38,668 bases of DNA from Phycisphaerae bacterium (GCA_030426385.1 JAUHYI010000045.1:1-38668), one strand, 5' to 3'. Shown: positions 24,753 through 33,924, numbered from the stretch's first letter. Notes: generated from the sequence alone by a model not told the origin. Numbers and translations: made by a program.

Positions 24753-26387
24753 CTAGTCAGCGGTTTCGATATTCAGGTCTTTGACTTTTTTATTGAGCGT
24801 GTTGCGATTAATCCCTAGAAAATCCGCGGTGCGCGTTTTCACGCCGTTGTTAAACGCCAGCGCTTCGGTGATCAGGCTTCGTTCGATTTCATTGATCACT
24901 AGTTCGTAAATTTCGCCTTCCTGAATCTGGTAATGCTTGATCGTATGACTGGCTAATTTGGCGGCCAACGTTTCCAATGATTCTTCTGAGGAATCGCCAC
25001 GCACTTGTTGCGCGAACAAACGAATCTGCAACGGCAACAGATCCTCCATAAATTCCTCGCCCTGGCTCAACACCACCGCCCGTTCAATGGTGTTTTCCAA
25101 CTCGCGCACATTTCCAGGCCACGGATAACGCAACAGCGTGTTGAGTACATCACGACTCATCTTGCTCAGGGCCCGTTGGTTTTCACGGTTGTATCGATCC
25201 AGAAAATGGTCGATCAAGCGTGGCACATCTTCACGGCGAGATCGCAACGGGGGAATATGTACCGTCACCACATTCAAGCGATAGTACAGGTCTTCGCGAA
25301 AAGTGCCCTTGCTGACTTCCTCTTCCAAGTCCAGGTTTGTCGCAGCGATCACGCGCACGTCCAGCTTGATCGTTCGATGATCGCCGACGCGCTCCAGCTC
25401 TCGCTCTTGCAGCACCCGTAATAATTTCACTTGCAGTTGCGGATCCAACGTGCCCACTTCATCCAGAAAAAGCGTCCCACCATCCGCCGCTTCAAATCGG
25501 CCAATCTTATCTCGCATCGCACCCGTAAATGCGCCTTTGATATGCCCGAACAATTCTGACTCCAGCAACTGCGGTGATAGCGCGCCGCAGTTCACCCGCA
25601 CCAGGGGTTTATCCTTGCGCGTCGAGTTGTAATGAATGGCCTTGGCAATCAATTCCTTACCGCAACCCGTTTCGCCCAATAGCAAACACGTGGCCCGCGA
25701 TGTGGCGACCTGTCCGATCGTGCCCAGCACATCGAGCATGGCCGGGCTTGATCCGATGATGTTGTCGAATCGATACCGCGAGTGCAGGTTGTCGCGCAGC
25801 TGTTGGTTTTCTGCCAGCAGTTCGTCTTTCTCGCGCTGCAACAATTGATGAATGCGAATCGTCTGCCCGATCGATCCTGCGATGATCGATAAAATTCGCG
25901 CATCAGCCGCCAGCGACACTTCATTTTCAAACGGCTTGTCCACCGCAATCGCCCCGACATAGCGATCCATATCTTTAACCGGGACACAGATGTAGCTGAT
26001 AGGCGTGGTCGCCGTATCGTCGCTTGATTGTGCACCATCATCATCAGTTGCCTGCAAATCGCGCGCGCCGGTGCGATTGAGGAAATCCGGGTGCCGACTG
26101 ATGTCGGGAATGATCTGCGATTCGCCGGTCTTGAGCACCTGGCCCGTAACGCCTTCACCCATGGCATAGCGGCCGCGAGCCATCTCTTCTTTAGTCAGTC
26201 CAATCGCGGCAGTGATGCGCAATTCATCAGTCGCCTCATCCCACAGCAATAGCGCAGCACGATGGATCGCCAAGCGCTCACTCAGTAGCGCCATAGCGCG
26301 TTGAAATACCTGGGCCAGCTCCAGGCCGTCGGCAAGGATCTGGCTGATCTGTTCCAGAATGTCTAATTCTTTTTCTGCACGAGGCAT
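24753..26387 (-). CDS. sigma-54-dependent transcriptional activator (GAF - AAA+ - Fis HTH)
   Basis: The 544-residue protein is NifA/FhlA-like. An N-terminal GAF sensor (about 1-180) contains [20 protein letters not shown] and a C-terminal strand [11 protein letters not shown]. The AAA+ domain (about 205-440) has Walker A GETGCGKE (238-245), the sigma-54 contact loop GAFTGA (285-290), Walker [10 protein letters not shown] (303-311), [12 protein letters not shown] and WPGNVREL (423-430). The C-terminus is a Fis-type helix-turn-helix ([21 protein letters not shown], about 518-538). ATG 26387 (MPRAEKELD) is the natural start; the frame upstream to 26765 has no family similarity and would overlap the portal gene. 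The ligand and target genes are unknown, and no sigma-54 promoter was recognised nearby. It is the last host-type gene before the phage-like block. Confidence 0.93.
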   Translation of the reverse strand: MPRAEKELDILEQISQILADGLELAQVFQRAMALLSERLAIHRAALLLWDEATDELRITAAIGLTKEEMARGRYAMGEGVTGQVLKTGESQIIPDISRHPDFLNRTGARDLQATDDDGAQSSDDTATTPISYICVPVKDMDRYVGAIAVDKPFENEVSLAADARILSIIAGSIGQTIRIHQLLQREKDELLAENQQLRDNLHSRYRFDNIIGSSPAMLDVLGTIGQVATSRATCLLLGETGCGKELIAKAIHYNSTRKDKPLVRVNCGALSPQLLESELFGHIKGAFTGAMRDKIGRFEAADGGTLFLDEVGTLDPQLQVKLLRVLQERELERVGDHRTIKLDVRVIAATNLDLEEEVSKGTFREDLYYRLNVVTVHIPPLRSRREDVPRLIDHFLDRYNRENQRALSKMSRDVLNTLLRYPWPGNVRELENTIERAVVLSQGEEFMEDLLPLQIRLFAQQVRGDSSEESLETLAAKLASHTIKHYQIQEGEIYELVINEIERSLITEALAFNNGVKTRTADFLGINRNTLNKKVKDLNIETAD

Positions 26388-26677
26388 AGACCCACCATGG
26401 TAACGCAGAAAACCGTGGTGCGACAACACCACCCATGTCAACTTGTGCGCACAAACTACCAAACAAAAACCAAAAAAACGGTCCGTAGCCAAAAAATTTT
26501 TACACCCACGTCCCACTCGACTTACGAAAACCACGCGCCCACATTTCGCCACCAGTGCGCGCACCAGCGCGACCATCGGCCCATAGGTGAGACCTCTAGC
26601 AACGCATCTACGTCGCGAAACCGTTTCCCGGACCTGCCCCCAATACCCACCCATTTCACGCTCATTGCGGAGCCACC
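26388..26677. other. divergent intergenic region at the left border of the phage-like block
   Basis: This 290-bp gap separates the sigma-54 activator from the portal gene. It contains A-rich runs (about 26452-26504). I see no terminase fragment, integrase, tRNA or clear attachment-site repeat. GGAG lies a few bases before the portal ATG. If the block is an insertion, its left junction should be here. Confidence 0.45.
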
Positions 26678-28183
26678 ATGCCGATCGCCAAACCCACACC
26701 AATCTCAGCCGACAGCCTGACTCGTGCCAATTCCACCGCTGGCAATCACGACCTGTTGCCGCCACGCGAACAACTGGCCCAGATCGACAACCGCATCAAC
26801 GACCACCTGTCCCGCGATCTGCCTCGGCTCAACATGTTCTGGGATTACTACCGCAACCCGGTCCTGCCCAGCAGTCAGACCACCAGTAACTACCGTCCGG
26901 GTCTGGCTCAGTCGCGCGGCCTGCCTGACCGACTCACTCAGACCTGCCCTTCGGCACCCAGACGCGAACTGGTCATTGAAAACGACATCGCCTGGCGCAT
27001 CAATGCCCTGGCTGATTTCATGTTCGCCAAACCGGCCGTCATCCAGAGCAAAGCCAGCGACAAGACCCGCGCCAATGAAATCACCGCGCTACTCAACCAG
27101 ACCATCAACAACTCCGGCGGTGTGGCCATGTTTCAGACCATGGCATTACTCGCATCCATCTATGGCTACGTCGATGTGCTGGTCAACCTCGATACGCGCA
27201 AACGTGCCATCACCCTCGAACCCGTCGAAGCGCCGCGCGTCATTCCCATCCTCAATGAAAACGACTATCGCCAACTCAATGCCTATGCCCTGCATCATCG
27301 TCGATCCACGCCGCGCAACGACGGCGGCATATTGCAACGACTGATGTATCAACATCACCGCCGCGCCCAGCGACCTAACGAATGCACGCAGCTATTCACC
27401 GACCGGGCCATCATGCGATTCAATGGCAGACCTCATCGAAAATCTTTGGTCGAAATCGAACCCAATCCGTTTGGCACCATTCCCGTCGTCCATATTCAAA
27501 ACATCGGGCAACCCTATCGCTACGAAGGCCTCTCCGAAGTTGAACCCTTAATCCCCTTGCAAAACGAACTCAACACCCGTCTGTCCGATCGTGCTAATCG
27601 CGTGACGTTTCAGTCCTTCAAAATGTATCTCGGCAAGGGTCTGGAAAATTTCCTCGATCGACCTGTCGGCCCTGGACAGATGTGGTCCACCAGCAATCCC
27701 GATGCATCCATCGACACCTTCGGCGGTGATACCGACAGTCCCTCCGAAACCGCACACATCAACGAACTGCGTGATGCCATGGACAAAACCAGTTCCGTCA
27801 GCGCTGTTGCTGCGGGCTTGATCCGAACCAAGGTCGGCAACCTTACCAGTGAAAACGCCCTGCGTCTGGTGATGATGGGCATGCTTGCCAAAACCGAGAA
27901 AAAGCGTGTCACCTTCGGCATCGGTATCAGCCAGATCTGCGAACTGATCCTGCGCGCGGCTGATATTGCTGGCCTCTATCCCAACAGCCCCGACGAACGC
28001 CAGATCCGTATCGATTGGCCCAGTCCCATTCCTGAAAACGAAACCGAACGCCTGCGCAACGCCTTGATGAAACAGCAACTCGGCGTGCCCAACGATCAAC
28101 TACTGGCTGAACTGGGCTACCACGATTGCATCGACGATGCCCACGCAGCCCGCAATTCAAACGAACAAACCCAAGCTGATTAA
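26678..28183 (+). CDS. phage portal protein (SPP1 Gp6-like)
   Basis: The 501-residue protein resembles SPP1-type portal proteins, the dodecameric ring at the capsid vertex that admits DNA and binds the scaffold and the neck. Family-like stretches are [86 protein letters not shown] and [26 protein letters not shown]. The C-terminal part has the helical [21 protein letters not shown] segment. The length is full for the family (SPP1 gp6 is about 500 residues). It is the first gene of the block. Terminase genes, which normally precede the portal gene, are absent upstream, where a divergent host regulator lies. Confidence 0.88.
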   Translation: MPIAKPTPISADSLTRANSTAGNHDLLPPREQLAQIDNRINDHLSRDLPRLNMFWDYYRNPVLPSSQTTSNYRPGLAQSRGLPDRLTQTCPSAPRRELVIENDIAWRINALADFMFAKPAVIQSKASDKTRANEITALLNQTINNSGGVAMFQTMALLASIYGYVDVLVNLDTRKRAITLEPVEAPRVIPILNENDYRQLNAYALHHRRSTPRNDGGILQRLMYQHHRRAQRPNECTQLFTDRAIMRFNGRPHRKSLVEIEPNPFGTIPVVHIQNIGQPYRYEGLSEVEPLIPLQNELNTRLSDRANRVTFQSFKMYLGKGLENFLDRPVGPGQMWSTSNPDASIDTFGGDTDSPSETAHINELRDAMDKTSSVSAVAAGLIRTKVGNLTSENALRLVMMGMLAKTEKKRVTFGIGISQICELILRAADIAGLYPNSPDERQIRIDWPSPIPENETERLRNALMKQQLGVPNDQLLAELGYHDCIDDAHAARNSNEQTQAD

Positions 28184-28230
28184 TTCCATCCGCGCTATTG
28201 CTAACCCTTACAAAATTTCCAGGAGACACC

Positions 28231-28821
28231 ATGCCCGAACAAACCGCCACATCGAATACAACCGACCCGGCCGACACCCCCACACACTCCCCAACACCAA
28301 CACCCCCAACTCACACAAGTCATGCGGCCGAGCCATCGCAAACACCAACGGACTCCTCTCCAACAAGTAGTGAATCAAACAAACTCGTGCCCGTCAGTGA
28401 ATCAATCCGTTATCGCAAACGCGCTCAGCAGGCGGAACAGGAACTTGAACAGGCACGCCAGAATCTGGAAAAGATCGAACGCGAACTCACCGAATCGCGT
28501 GACATGATTGACCATCTCGAACGCCAACATCGCATCAGTGAGTTGTTGACTGAGGCCGATGCCATCGACCTCGGGGTCGCCCGTTTGCTGACTGAGGCCA
28601 CGGTGCAAACCATGGACGAGCCTGATTTGAAACAGGCCGTCGCCGATTTACAACGGCAAAAGCCCTACCTCTTTCGCAAACAGGTGTCCCAAGCCCGCGC
28701 CATGTCGGCGCATGATTCTGATCCGATGGATCAAGACGTTGCCCACGCTGCGGCACAGGCTGCGGCCACCGGTCACCGGCGTGACCTGCTCGCTTACCTG
28801 CGTCTCAAACGACGCGCGTAA
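28231..28821 (+). CDS. scaffolding-protein-like coiled-coil protein
   Basis: The 196-residue protein starts at ATG 28231 with AGGAG just upstream. The first ~50 residues are Thr/Pro/Ser-rich and disordered. Residues about 57-105 form a strong coiled coil (RKRAQQAEQELEQARQNLEK continuing to DMIDHLERQH), and the C-terminus is basic (RRDLLAYLRLKRRA). Position between portal and major capsid genes, high charge, coiled coil and basic tail all fit an internal scaffolding protein that guides procapsid assembly. Sequence alone does not prove it. Confidence 0.7.
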   Translation: MPEQTATSNTTDPADTPTHSPTPTPPTHTSHAAEPSQTPTDSSPTSSESNKLVPVSESIRYRKRAQQAEQELEQARQNLEKIERELTESRDMIDHLERQHRISELLTEADAIDLGVARLLTEATVQTMDEPDLKQAVADLQRQKPYLFRKQVSQARAMSAHDSDPMDQDVAHAAAQAAATGHRRDLLAYLRLKRRA

Positions 28822-28900
28822 TCACACACACCACCGCACCTGGCATTTCATCACTTCGTTTTTATTTGATTTTTAAACCACGTAACCAGGAATTCTCACC

Positions 28901-29326
28901 ATGTCATTCACAGGCAAAGCCACCTATTCATCGGGCAGCACGCTACCCGAAAATGCCGAAGACGTTTCCGAAATCATCGGCCTCGTCAGTCCCTACGAAA
29001 CCGCGTTGCTCGACCACCTCGGCGATCCGCAACGCAATGCCACCTCAACCATCCATGAATGGCTTGAGGATACATTGTTACCCAACACGGACCTGATCAA
29101 CGACGCAACCTATACCGATCCAGCCACCGACACGCAATTTGTGGTGGACAACTCTGATCGTTTCCGCGCTGGCGATCAGATTCAAACTGACGGCTCGAGC
29201 GAAGTGATGCTCGTCACCTCGGTCGATACCGGCACGAACACATTGACCGTTGTCCGTGGCTATGGCTCTACCGTCAGCGAAGAATTGGATGACAACATGC
29301 TACATGCTCATTCACATTCTGGGTAA
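28901..29326 (+). CDS. major capsid protein (SU10/DUF5309-like), N-terminal part of frameshifted gene
   Basis: This is the first 130 or so residues of a capsid protein: MSFTGKATYSSGSTLPENAE, EIIGLVSPYETALLDHLGD, and then the beta-rich VTSVDTGTNTLTVVRGYGST typical of the family. The frame ends at TAA 29324-29326 after an aberrant tail (HAHSHSG). The rest of the protein continues in the next frame from about 29304. An exact 7-bp tandem duplication at 29295-29308 explains the shift; without one copy the gene reads through to 30050 as 380 residues. AGGAA precedes the ATG. Unless recoded, this fragment could not build a capsid. Confidence 0.82.
   Translation: MSFTGKATYSSGSTLPENAEDVSEIIGLVSPYETALLDHLGDPQRNATSTIHEWLEDTLLPNTDLINDATYTDPATDTQFVVDNSDRFRAGDQIQTDGSSEVMLVTSVDTGTNTLTVVRGYGSTVSEELDDNMLHAHSHSG
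29295..29308 (+). repeat. 7-bp tandem duplication that shifts the capsid frame
   Basis: ACATGCT occurs twice in direct contact (29295-29301 and 29302-29308). Removing one copy joins the codons for DDN to MLIHILGNAALEG without a break, matching what the family shows at this position. Confidence 0.9.
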
Positions 29327-30050
29327 CGCCGCGTTGGAAGGCGACGATCGCCCAGCCACGCGCTTTACTAATCGCACGCGACAGCGCAACTACACGCAAA
29401 TTTTCACCGCGGGCATCGAAGTGTCCGGCTCACAACTGGCAGCCAGCCAGGTGGCGGTAGCGGATGAACTGGATTACCAGAAATCCGAACGACTGCGCGA
29501 GTTGCTTCGTGATCTGGAAAACTGTGTGATCAACGGCGTGTCTGCGGCATCCAATCCGCAAGGCAATGCCAACACGCGCCGATCCATGAAAGGCATCGTG
29601 CCATTCGTCAGTACCAATCGCGTCGACGCCAGTTCGGCGGCGCTCACCGAAGCGATTTTGAACAACGCGATGCGTGACATCTGGTCGCAATCGGCAGGCA
29701 CCATCGACACCATTGTGGTCAACGGTTTGCAGAAGCGAAAGATCAATAGCTTCCTGACCGCTGCGCGTGGATTCGGGCCTGGTGATGAACGCTACAAAGA
29801 TCTTGTCAGCGTTTATGAATCCGATTTCGGCGTGTGCCGCGTCATCCTCTCTCGTTGGGTTCCCAACGACACGGTGCTGCTGCTCGATAGCTCACGTGTG
29901 GATGTCCTCCCACTGGCGGGTCGTCATTTCCAATTCAAGAAACTCGCATCCACCGGCGACAGCGAAGTCGGCCAAGTGATCGGCGAGTACACCCTCGAAA
30001 TGCGCAACGAAAACGCGCATGGTTTGATTCATGGTCTTTCGACCAGCTAA
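29304..30050 (+). CDS. major capsid protein (SU10/DUF5309-like), C-terminal part of frameshifted gene
   Basis: This is the larger part of the capsid protein, about 248 residues if counted from the ATG at 29304; the open frame itself begins near 29250. It contains the DUF5309/SU10 hallmarks: HILGNAALEGDDRPATRFTN, RNYTQIFTAGIEVSGSQLAA, ADELDYQKSERLRELLRDLE, then GIVPFVSTN, IDTIVVNGLQKRKINSFLTA and LLLDSSRVDVLPLAGRHFQF. The protein chemistry is intact to the stop codon with no further stops or shifts, so decay, if any, is recent. Translation on its own would need reinitiation at the ATG 29304, just before the stop of the upstream frame. Confidence 0.85.
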   Translation: MLIHILGNAALEGDDRPATRFTNRTRQRNYTQIFTAGIEVSGSQLAASQVAVADELDYQKSERLRELLRDLENCVINGVSAASNPQGNANTRRSMKGIVPFVSTNRVDASSAALTEAILNNAMRDIWSQSAGTIDTIVVNGLQKRKINSFLTAARGFGPGDERYKDLVSVYESDFGVCRVILSRWVPNDTVLLLDSSRVDVLPLAGRHFQFKKLASTGDSEVGQVIGEYTLEMRNENAHGLIHGLSTS

Positions 30051-30126
30051 ACGTTTTACGGAACGTTTAACAGGGCTTGTTCTTTTTTGCCCTCCTGCGC
30101 TGGGATGTCCCGGGTGAGCCATCCTC

Positions 30127-30285
30127 ATGTCTATAGCGCGACTCGAGCGTACGCCGCCTCCTCGTCGCTCGGGTGATTCACCTCGGCCCGGTGGTCTAAC
30201 CACCACCGGCGCCACTTTCAAAAACGCAATCGCTTCAACGCGAATCGCCTCCACATCTCCGGCCACATTCATGGTCATTGCTTGA
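30127..30285 (+). CDS. possible 52-residue small protein
   Basis: ATG 30127 opens a 52-codon frame (begins MSIARLERTPPPRRSGDSPR, ends in Ala/Ser/Thr-rich sequence) filling part of the 264-bp gap between the capsid and connector-like genes. The composition is basic and Pro/Thr-rich. There is only a weak purine stretch before it. It might be a small head protein or chance; no family is recognised. Confidence 0.2.
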   Translation: MSIARLERTPPPRRSGDSPRPGGLTTTGATFKNAIASTRIASTSPATFMVIA

Positions 30286-30314
30286 CCAACCTCACTTCCA
30301 CTGCGAGCCCCATC

Positions 30315-30935
30315 ATGCCCTACGCCACCGACCGCGACCTGTTACTGCTCGACCCTTTGGTTTTCAATGAATTTCCCGCCACGCCACAACAGCGGATCAA
30401 TGTCGATGACGCCACGGTGTCGGGCACGACGCTCACAAGTGTTACGGCCGATTTCACGCAAGCCCAAATCGATGAAGGTCACATCGCACTGCTCGCCGGT
30501 CGGCCGATTGAAATTGTCGCTCGGGTGGACGCCAACACACTGACCGCTTCACAATTACGCAACAGCACCGATGATGATCCCATCGCGCCAGGCGACACCA
30601 CATCTGCGGAATTAATCATTCGCACGTTCGGGCCACAGATCGCTATCGCTCACGCGTTTTTACTTGATCGACTTAACCTGCTGGCTACCGAGACTGCGGC
30701 GGTGCTTAACCCCGAGGTGGCTGCACGACTCGAAGCCATGCAAACCATTGCCCACGTCTATGCCTGGTCTTTCAATCAATCATCGGACGCAACAGCGCAT
30801 CAACAACGCACTTCCATGTTGGCCAAACGTTTTGCCAATCTCACCCGCACCATGGTCATCCAACTCGACCGCGATGGCGACGGCATCATGGATGATCAAT
30901 TCGACTTCGGCACCGCCACCCTAACCCGCATCTAA
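30315..30935 (+). CDS. phage head-tail connector-like protein, unknown family
   Basis: The 206-residue protein (ATG 30315, MPYATDRDLLLLDPLVFNEF) follows the capsid gene. The N-terminal half is a beta-rich module with VSGTTLTSVTADFTQAQIDE and IALLAGRPIEIVARVDANTL, a pattern of value-at-boundary repeats seen in phage structural proteins. The C-terminal half is helical (RLNLLATETAAVLNPEVAAR, AHVYAWSFNQSSDATAHQQR), ending in an aspartate-rich loop (DRDGDGIMDDQ) that could bind calcium. The place in the gene order suggests an adaptor below the portal. The function is inferred from position only. The stop is followed at once by a C-rich tract. Confidence 0.6.
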   Translation: MPYATDRDLLLLDPLVFNEFPATPQQRINVDDATVSGTTLTSVTADFTQAQIDEGHIALLAGRPIEIVARVDANTLTASQLRNSTDDDPIAPGDTTSAELIIRTFGPQIAIAHAFLLDRLNLLATETAAVLNPEVAARLEAMQTIAHVYAWSFNQSSDATAHQQRTSMLAKRFANLTRTMVIQLDRDGDGIMDDQFDFGTATLTRI

Positions 30936-30972
30936 CCCCCCCCCCACTTCCCCACTTCCCCACATTTTCCCA
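30936..30972. repeat. C-rich tract directly after a stop codon inside the phage-like block
   Basis: Ten C, then ACTTCCCC repeated with drift and ACATTTTCCC, start at the base after the TAA at 30933-30935. It is the same motif family as in the chromosomal part, implying that the block has resided in, or co-evolved with, this genome. Confidence 0.75.
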
Positions 30973-31068
30973 CGATATTCTGGCGCTACTGGTGGATTCG
31001 TCGTGCCGAATCAAATCACACGGTTTGTGACTGTGCCATTTTGTTTGCCCTCTATTGAAAGCCTCACC

Positions 31069-31455
31069 ATGTCACCACTCACCACCAACGCGACATTCAA
31101 CAGCCTCGCGTTATTCCAATCCGGGCCGCATCAATTATTACCACATGGCCTCACGCTACGACATGTCCTGCAAACGACGCCGGGCACACACGGCGTTCGG
31201 CTTGCCAGTCAGGGGCGATCCGGCCGCGCGATTGAACAACATGGTTATCTCATTGCAGACGACGCTGAACAAATCGCCACGCAACAAACTGCCATCGAAA
31301 ATTTACTGGACGGCCAAGCGTACACGTTGACTGATGGCATGGGCCGACAATGGACCAACGCAATCATGCTGACGTTTGAGGCGGGCGAAATTCGCCGGGT
31401 CGCGATGCGCGTTCGCATGAGTTACCGCATTGATTATTTACAGGTGAACCCGTGA
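31069..31455 (+). CDS. small phage tail/neck-like protein, unknown family
   Basis: The 128-residue protein (ATG 31069, MSPLTTNATFNSLALFQSGP) contains GVRLASQGRSGRAIEQHGYL, AIENLLDGQAYTLTDGMGRQ and a C-terminal strand-rich segment ending SYRIDYLQVNP. This arrangement resembles small tail-completion or tail-tube-associated proteins of phages, which have a GR-rich loop, a helix, then 'ytL-D-G' and closing strands. The exact family is not identified. Its TGA overlaps the GTG of the next gene (GTGA), so translation is likely coupled. Confidence 0.6.
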   Translation: MSPLTTNATFNSLALFQSGPHQLLPHGLTLRHVLQTTPGTHGVRLASQGRSGRAIEQHGYLIADDAEQIATQQTAIENLLDGQAYTLTDGMGRQWTNAIMLTFEAGEIRRVAMRVRMSYRIDYLQVNP

Positions 31456-32186
31456 GCCAACCCACTCAGGACATTTTCGAATTGGTATTGGCTCGGCCTG
31501 TCATGACCGAGTCATGGTCAAGCGGCGAACACCCCGCGTTGGTGCATCTGTGGTGGCGTACTGCAAACCAGGGCGATCGATTGGTGCAAATTTATGTTGA
31601 CGACCAATGGTTTGACGTGACCGCGACTCCCACGCAACACGAAACATGGCTGCTACTCGATCGCACCCAGCCACATCGCATCGAATTGTTGGCCGTGTCG
31701 GCTGATGATTTTGACACGGCATTTCCAGCGTTACTCACAAGTTGGAACCCCCGCGTCACCAGCGCTATCGATCGCCAGATTGTTCGACATGAATCACTAC
31801 CCCTGAACACCATGGCCCATGTCGAACTCAACCACGCAAGCGATGCGCTAACCCCACTTTGGCCAGGCCATGTGAATCGCAGTGGCTTCGGCGCCTTGTT
31901 CGGCGATGGTGGATTCGGCACCGATGCCGCCACGGGACCCGGACTCGGGCGCGGTCAACTCGGGTTCGGCCCACTCGGCACCGACGGCACGGCGTTGCAT
32001 TATCACCGTGATCATCTCGCCGCAGGGACGCACACCCTGGCATTCAATGCCATCGATCCACTGGGCCGATCCGTCACCTCGGCAACCACGACTGAAACGA
32101 TCGACACCGACGCATTGCCATCGCCGCCCGCCCAACTGTCATTCAATTCCGATTTCACCATTCAATGGGAAAACCCCAATGCCTGA
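31452..32186 (+). CDS. phage-block protein of unknown function (virion-associated, inferred)
   Basis: The 244-residue protein starts at GTG 31452, sharing GTGA with the preceding stop. It is rich in beta-strand-forming stretches (ALVHLWWRTANQGDRLVQIY, TWLLLDRTQPHRIELLAVSA) and has a Gly/Phe-rich loop near residues 138-176 (SGFGALFGDGGFGTDAATGP). It ends with an Ig/fibronectin-like strand series (TLAFNAIDPLGRSVTSATTT). This suggests a structural surface protein such as a tail-tip or baseplate component. No catalytic motif is seen. The next gene starts 8 bp before its stop. Confidence 0.55.
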   Translation: MSQPTQDIFELVLARPVMTESWSSGEHPALVHLWWRTANQGDRLVQIYVDDQWFDVTATPTQHETWLLLDRTQPHRIELLAVSADDFDTAFPALLTSWNPRVTSAIDRQIVRHESLPLNTMAHVELNHASDALTPLWPGHVNRSGFGALFGDGGFGTDAATGPGLGRGQLGFGPLGTDGTALHYHRDHLAAGTHTLAFNAIDPLGRSVTSATTTETIDTDALPSPPAQLSFNSDFTIQWENPNA

Positions 32187-33348
32187 ACGATTCCCCGATG
32201 ACGCCACACTGCTCGCCTCAACTGTCGATCTCGATACGGGCGCGCCCTACATTCCAACTGGCCAATCACCGTACCACCTGACCTTTCGCAAAATGTTACA
32301 GCGCATGCTACTGGCCTCCGCACGTGCCAATGACCTGCGCGTCTATCAGGATGGCGACCTCACCATCGGCGTGCGTGCCGGACGATGTCGCATCGCTGGC
32401 GATGTTGTTGATTTTGAATCCGATCAACAATTGGCGATCACACCCAGCGACACCACCTATATCTGGATCGATGACACCGGCGCATTGATGCTAGACACGG
32501 CCGGCCTGCCCAGCGATGGGTCCGCCCATTTGCCACTGGCGCAGGTCGTCGCTGACAGCGAAGCCGTCACCACCATCACCGACCTGCGCAGCCAAACCCT
32601 GTTCCATGTGCCCGATGTTTCTGACCTGGGCTTGAACATCACCGCTGACGAAATCAATGCTGTGCTCGATGGCATAAACGAAACGGTTGATGCCAACGCA
32701 CTCAACATTCTCACCGGCGGACCCACCACCAGTGCCGACACCGAGCATCGCCACCTGCAGGTTTTTCAAGACAGCGACAGCGAAGTTTATTTCACCCTGA
32801 TGAACGACAACGCGGGCAGCTCGGCTAACATCGCGTTGGTCCTGAGTCTGCCCAACAAACTCGGCAATGATTCGCTGCTCGTGCCCGACCTGACCAATGG
32901 CTTTATTCAACAGGATTACGGCGGCCAACGGTATCACATGCTCGGTGTGCTCACACAACAACTCACATACCCCGGCGACCTAGCCAGTACGCAAACCGGT
33001 TTACTGCTCGGCGCGGTTCCCATCACTGGCACTATCGTTGATGTCACGTTAAGTGTCGGCACTAACATCGCGTCGGCCACCACCAGCGACGGCATCGGCG
33101 CCACGTGTTACGTCAATGGCTCCACACTTACGACGACTCCACCCGCGCTGACAGCCAATGATGGTGCAGGCTTTAAATCCACGGCCCAGGGTGATGGAAC
33201 GGCGGCGGTACTCAATGGCTCGTACACAAGCGTTCAGCGCGGCGATGTCATCACGGTGGATCTGCAACGCAACGTCTCGGGCTCGCCCACCAATGAAGCG
33301 GCTGACCTTGTTGTGCTGGTTGTGATTCAGGCCGCTGCTCCGAATTAA
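32179..33348 (+). CDS. tail-fibre-like protein
   Basis: The 389-residue protein starts at ATG 32179, overlapping the previous stop by 8 bp. Residues about 45-135 (LRVYQDGDLTIGVRAGRCRI, TTYIWIDDTGALMLDTAGLP, HLPLAQVVADSEAVTTITDL) form a module also present in the next gene, a head or attachment domain common in phage fibres. The middle has DINxxLDGIN-like AVLDGINETVDANAL and a possible trimerisation stretch. The C-terminal part is Ser/Thr/Gly-rich beta structure. A shaft-and-knob fibre or a fibre-to-particle adaptor is plausible. Confidence 0.6.
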   Translation: MPERFPDDATLLASTVDLDTGAPYIPTGQSPYHLTFRKMLQRMLLASARANDLRVYQDGDLTIGVRAGRCRIAGDVVDFESDQQLAITPSDTTYIWIDDTGALMLDTAGLPSDGSAHLPLAQVVADSEAVTTITDLRSQTLFHVPDVSDLGLNITADEINAVLDGINETVDANALNILTGGPTTSADTEHRHLQVFQDSDSEVYFTLMNDNAGSSANIALVLSLPNKLGNDSLLVPDLTNGFIQQDYGGQRYHMLGVLTQQLTYPGDLASTQTGLLLGAVPITGTIVDVTLSVGTNIASATTSDGIGATCYVNGSTLTTTPPALTANDGAGFKSTAQGDGTAAVLNGSYTSVQRGDVITVDLQRNVSGSPTNEAADLVVLVVIQAAAPN

Positions 33349-33474
33349 CCAACGTCACACCGTCACCAAACCGTCGTGACCGTCGTGACCGTCGCCATCT
33401 TTCACGCGTCATTTTTACACGTCATCCACAAACCATACGCCTAGTCCCCATTGTTCGCAGCAGGAACTTTCATC

Positions 33475-33924
33475 ATGACCATCTCACAACTCACCCATGA
33501 ACAGGTCGATCAGCTCGCGGGGGAAACACTTCCCGCGGGCATCACACTGGCCACCAACGGCATGCAGCCTTACTACCACTGGCTAATGCAAACCATTCAC
33601 CGGTTGGCACAAACCACATTCACCAATCTTCGCGTTGATCAGGCCAGTGAAAGCGCAACCAGCATTCATGTCTCCGCCGGCCGAGCAACCATCGATAGCG
33701 TTGTCCTTGAGTCGGATGCCCTCGTGATTGATCTGTCTTCTTACAACAACGATACCGCCTACATATGGATCGAAGACGATTCCGGCGAAGCCCTGATCGA
33801 CAGTGCAAGCGACGCCACCGGTTGGCCTGGTGCCGTCCACATCAAACTCGCGGAGGTCACCCTCACTGCTGGAGAGATCACCGCTATTGTCGACCGTCGG
33901 TTGGATCATATTTTTACCGCCTGA
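33475..33924 (+). CDS. short protein sharing the fibre N-terminal module
   Basis: The 149-residue protein (ATG 33475, with AGGAAC ahead) begins MTISQLTHEQVDQLAGETLP. It consists mostly of the module shared with the preceding fibre-like gene: LRVDQASESATSIHVSAGRA, then NDTAYIWIEDDSGEALIDSA and VHIKLAEVTLTAGEITAIVD. The paralogy is visible by eye in YIWI(D/E)D and the closing 'LAxV...ITxIxDxR'. It lacks the distal shaft, so it may be an adaptor or plug to which a separate receptor-binding protein attaches. Confidence 0.6.
   Translation: MTISQLTHEQVDQLAGETLPAGITLATNGMQPYYHWLMQTIHRLAQTTFTNLRVDQASESATSIHVSAGRATIDSVVLESDALVIDLSSYNNDTAYIWIEDDSGEALIDSASDATGWPGAVHIKLAEVTLTAGEITAIVDRRLDHIFTA

Noticed and set aside
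26388..26677. Sigma-54 promoter for the phage-like operon
   Set aside because: No TGGCAC-N5-TTGCA type sequence with correct GG/GC spacing was visible, so regulation by the adjacent activator is not supported.
26388..26765. Longer start for the sigma-54 activator
   Set aside because: The extra 126 codons have no GAF or other similarity and would overlap the portal gene; ATG 26387 begins the recognisable protein.
29250..29326. Programmed +1 frameshift in the capsid gene
   Set aside because: No recognisable slippery codon or stimulator was seen, and the exact 7-bp duplication is a simpler explanation.
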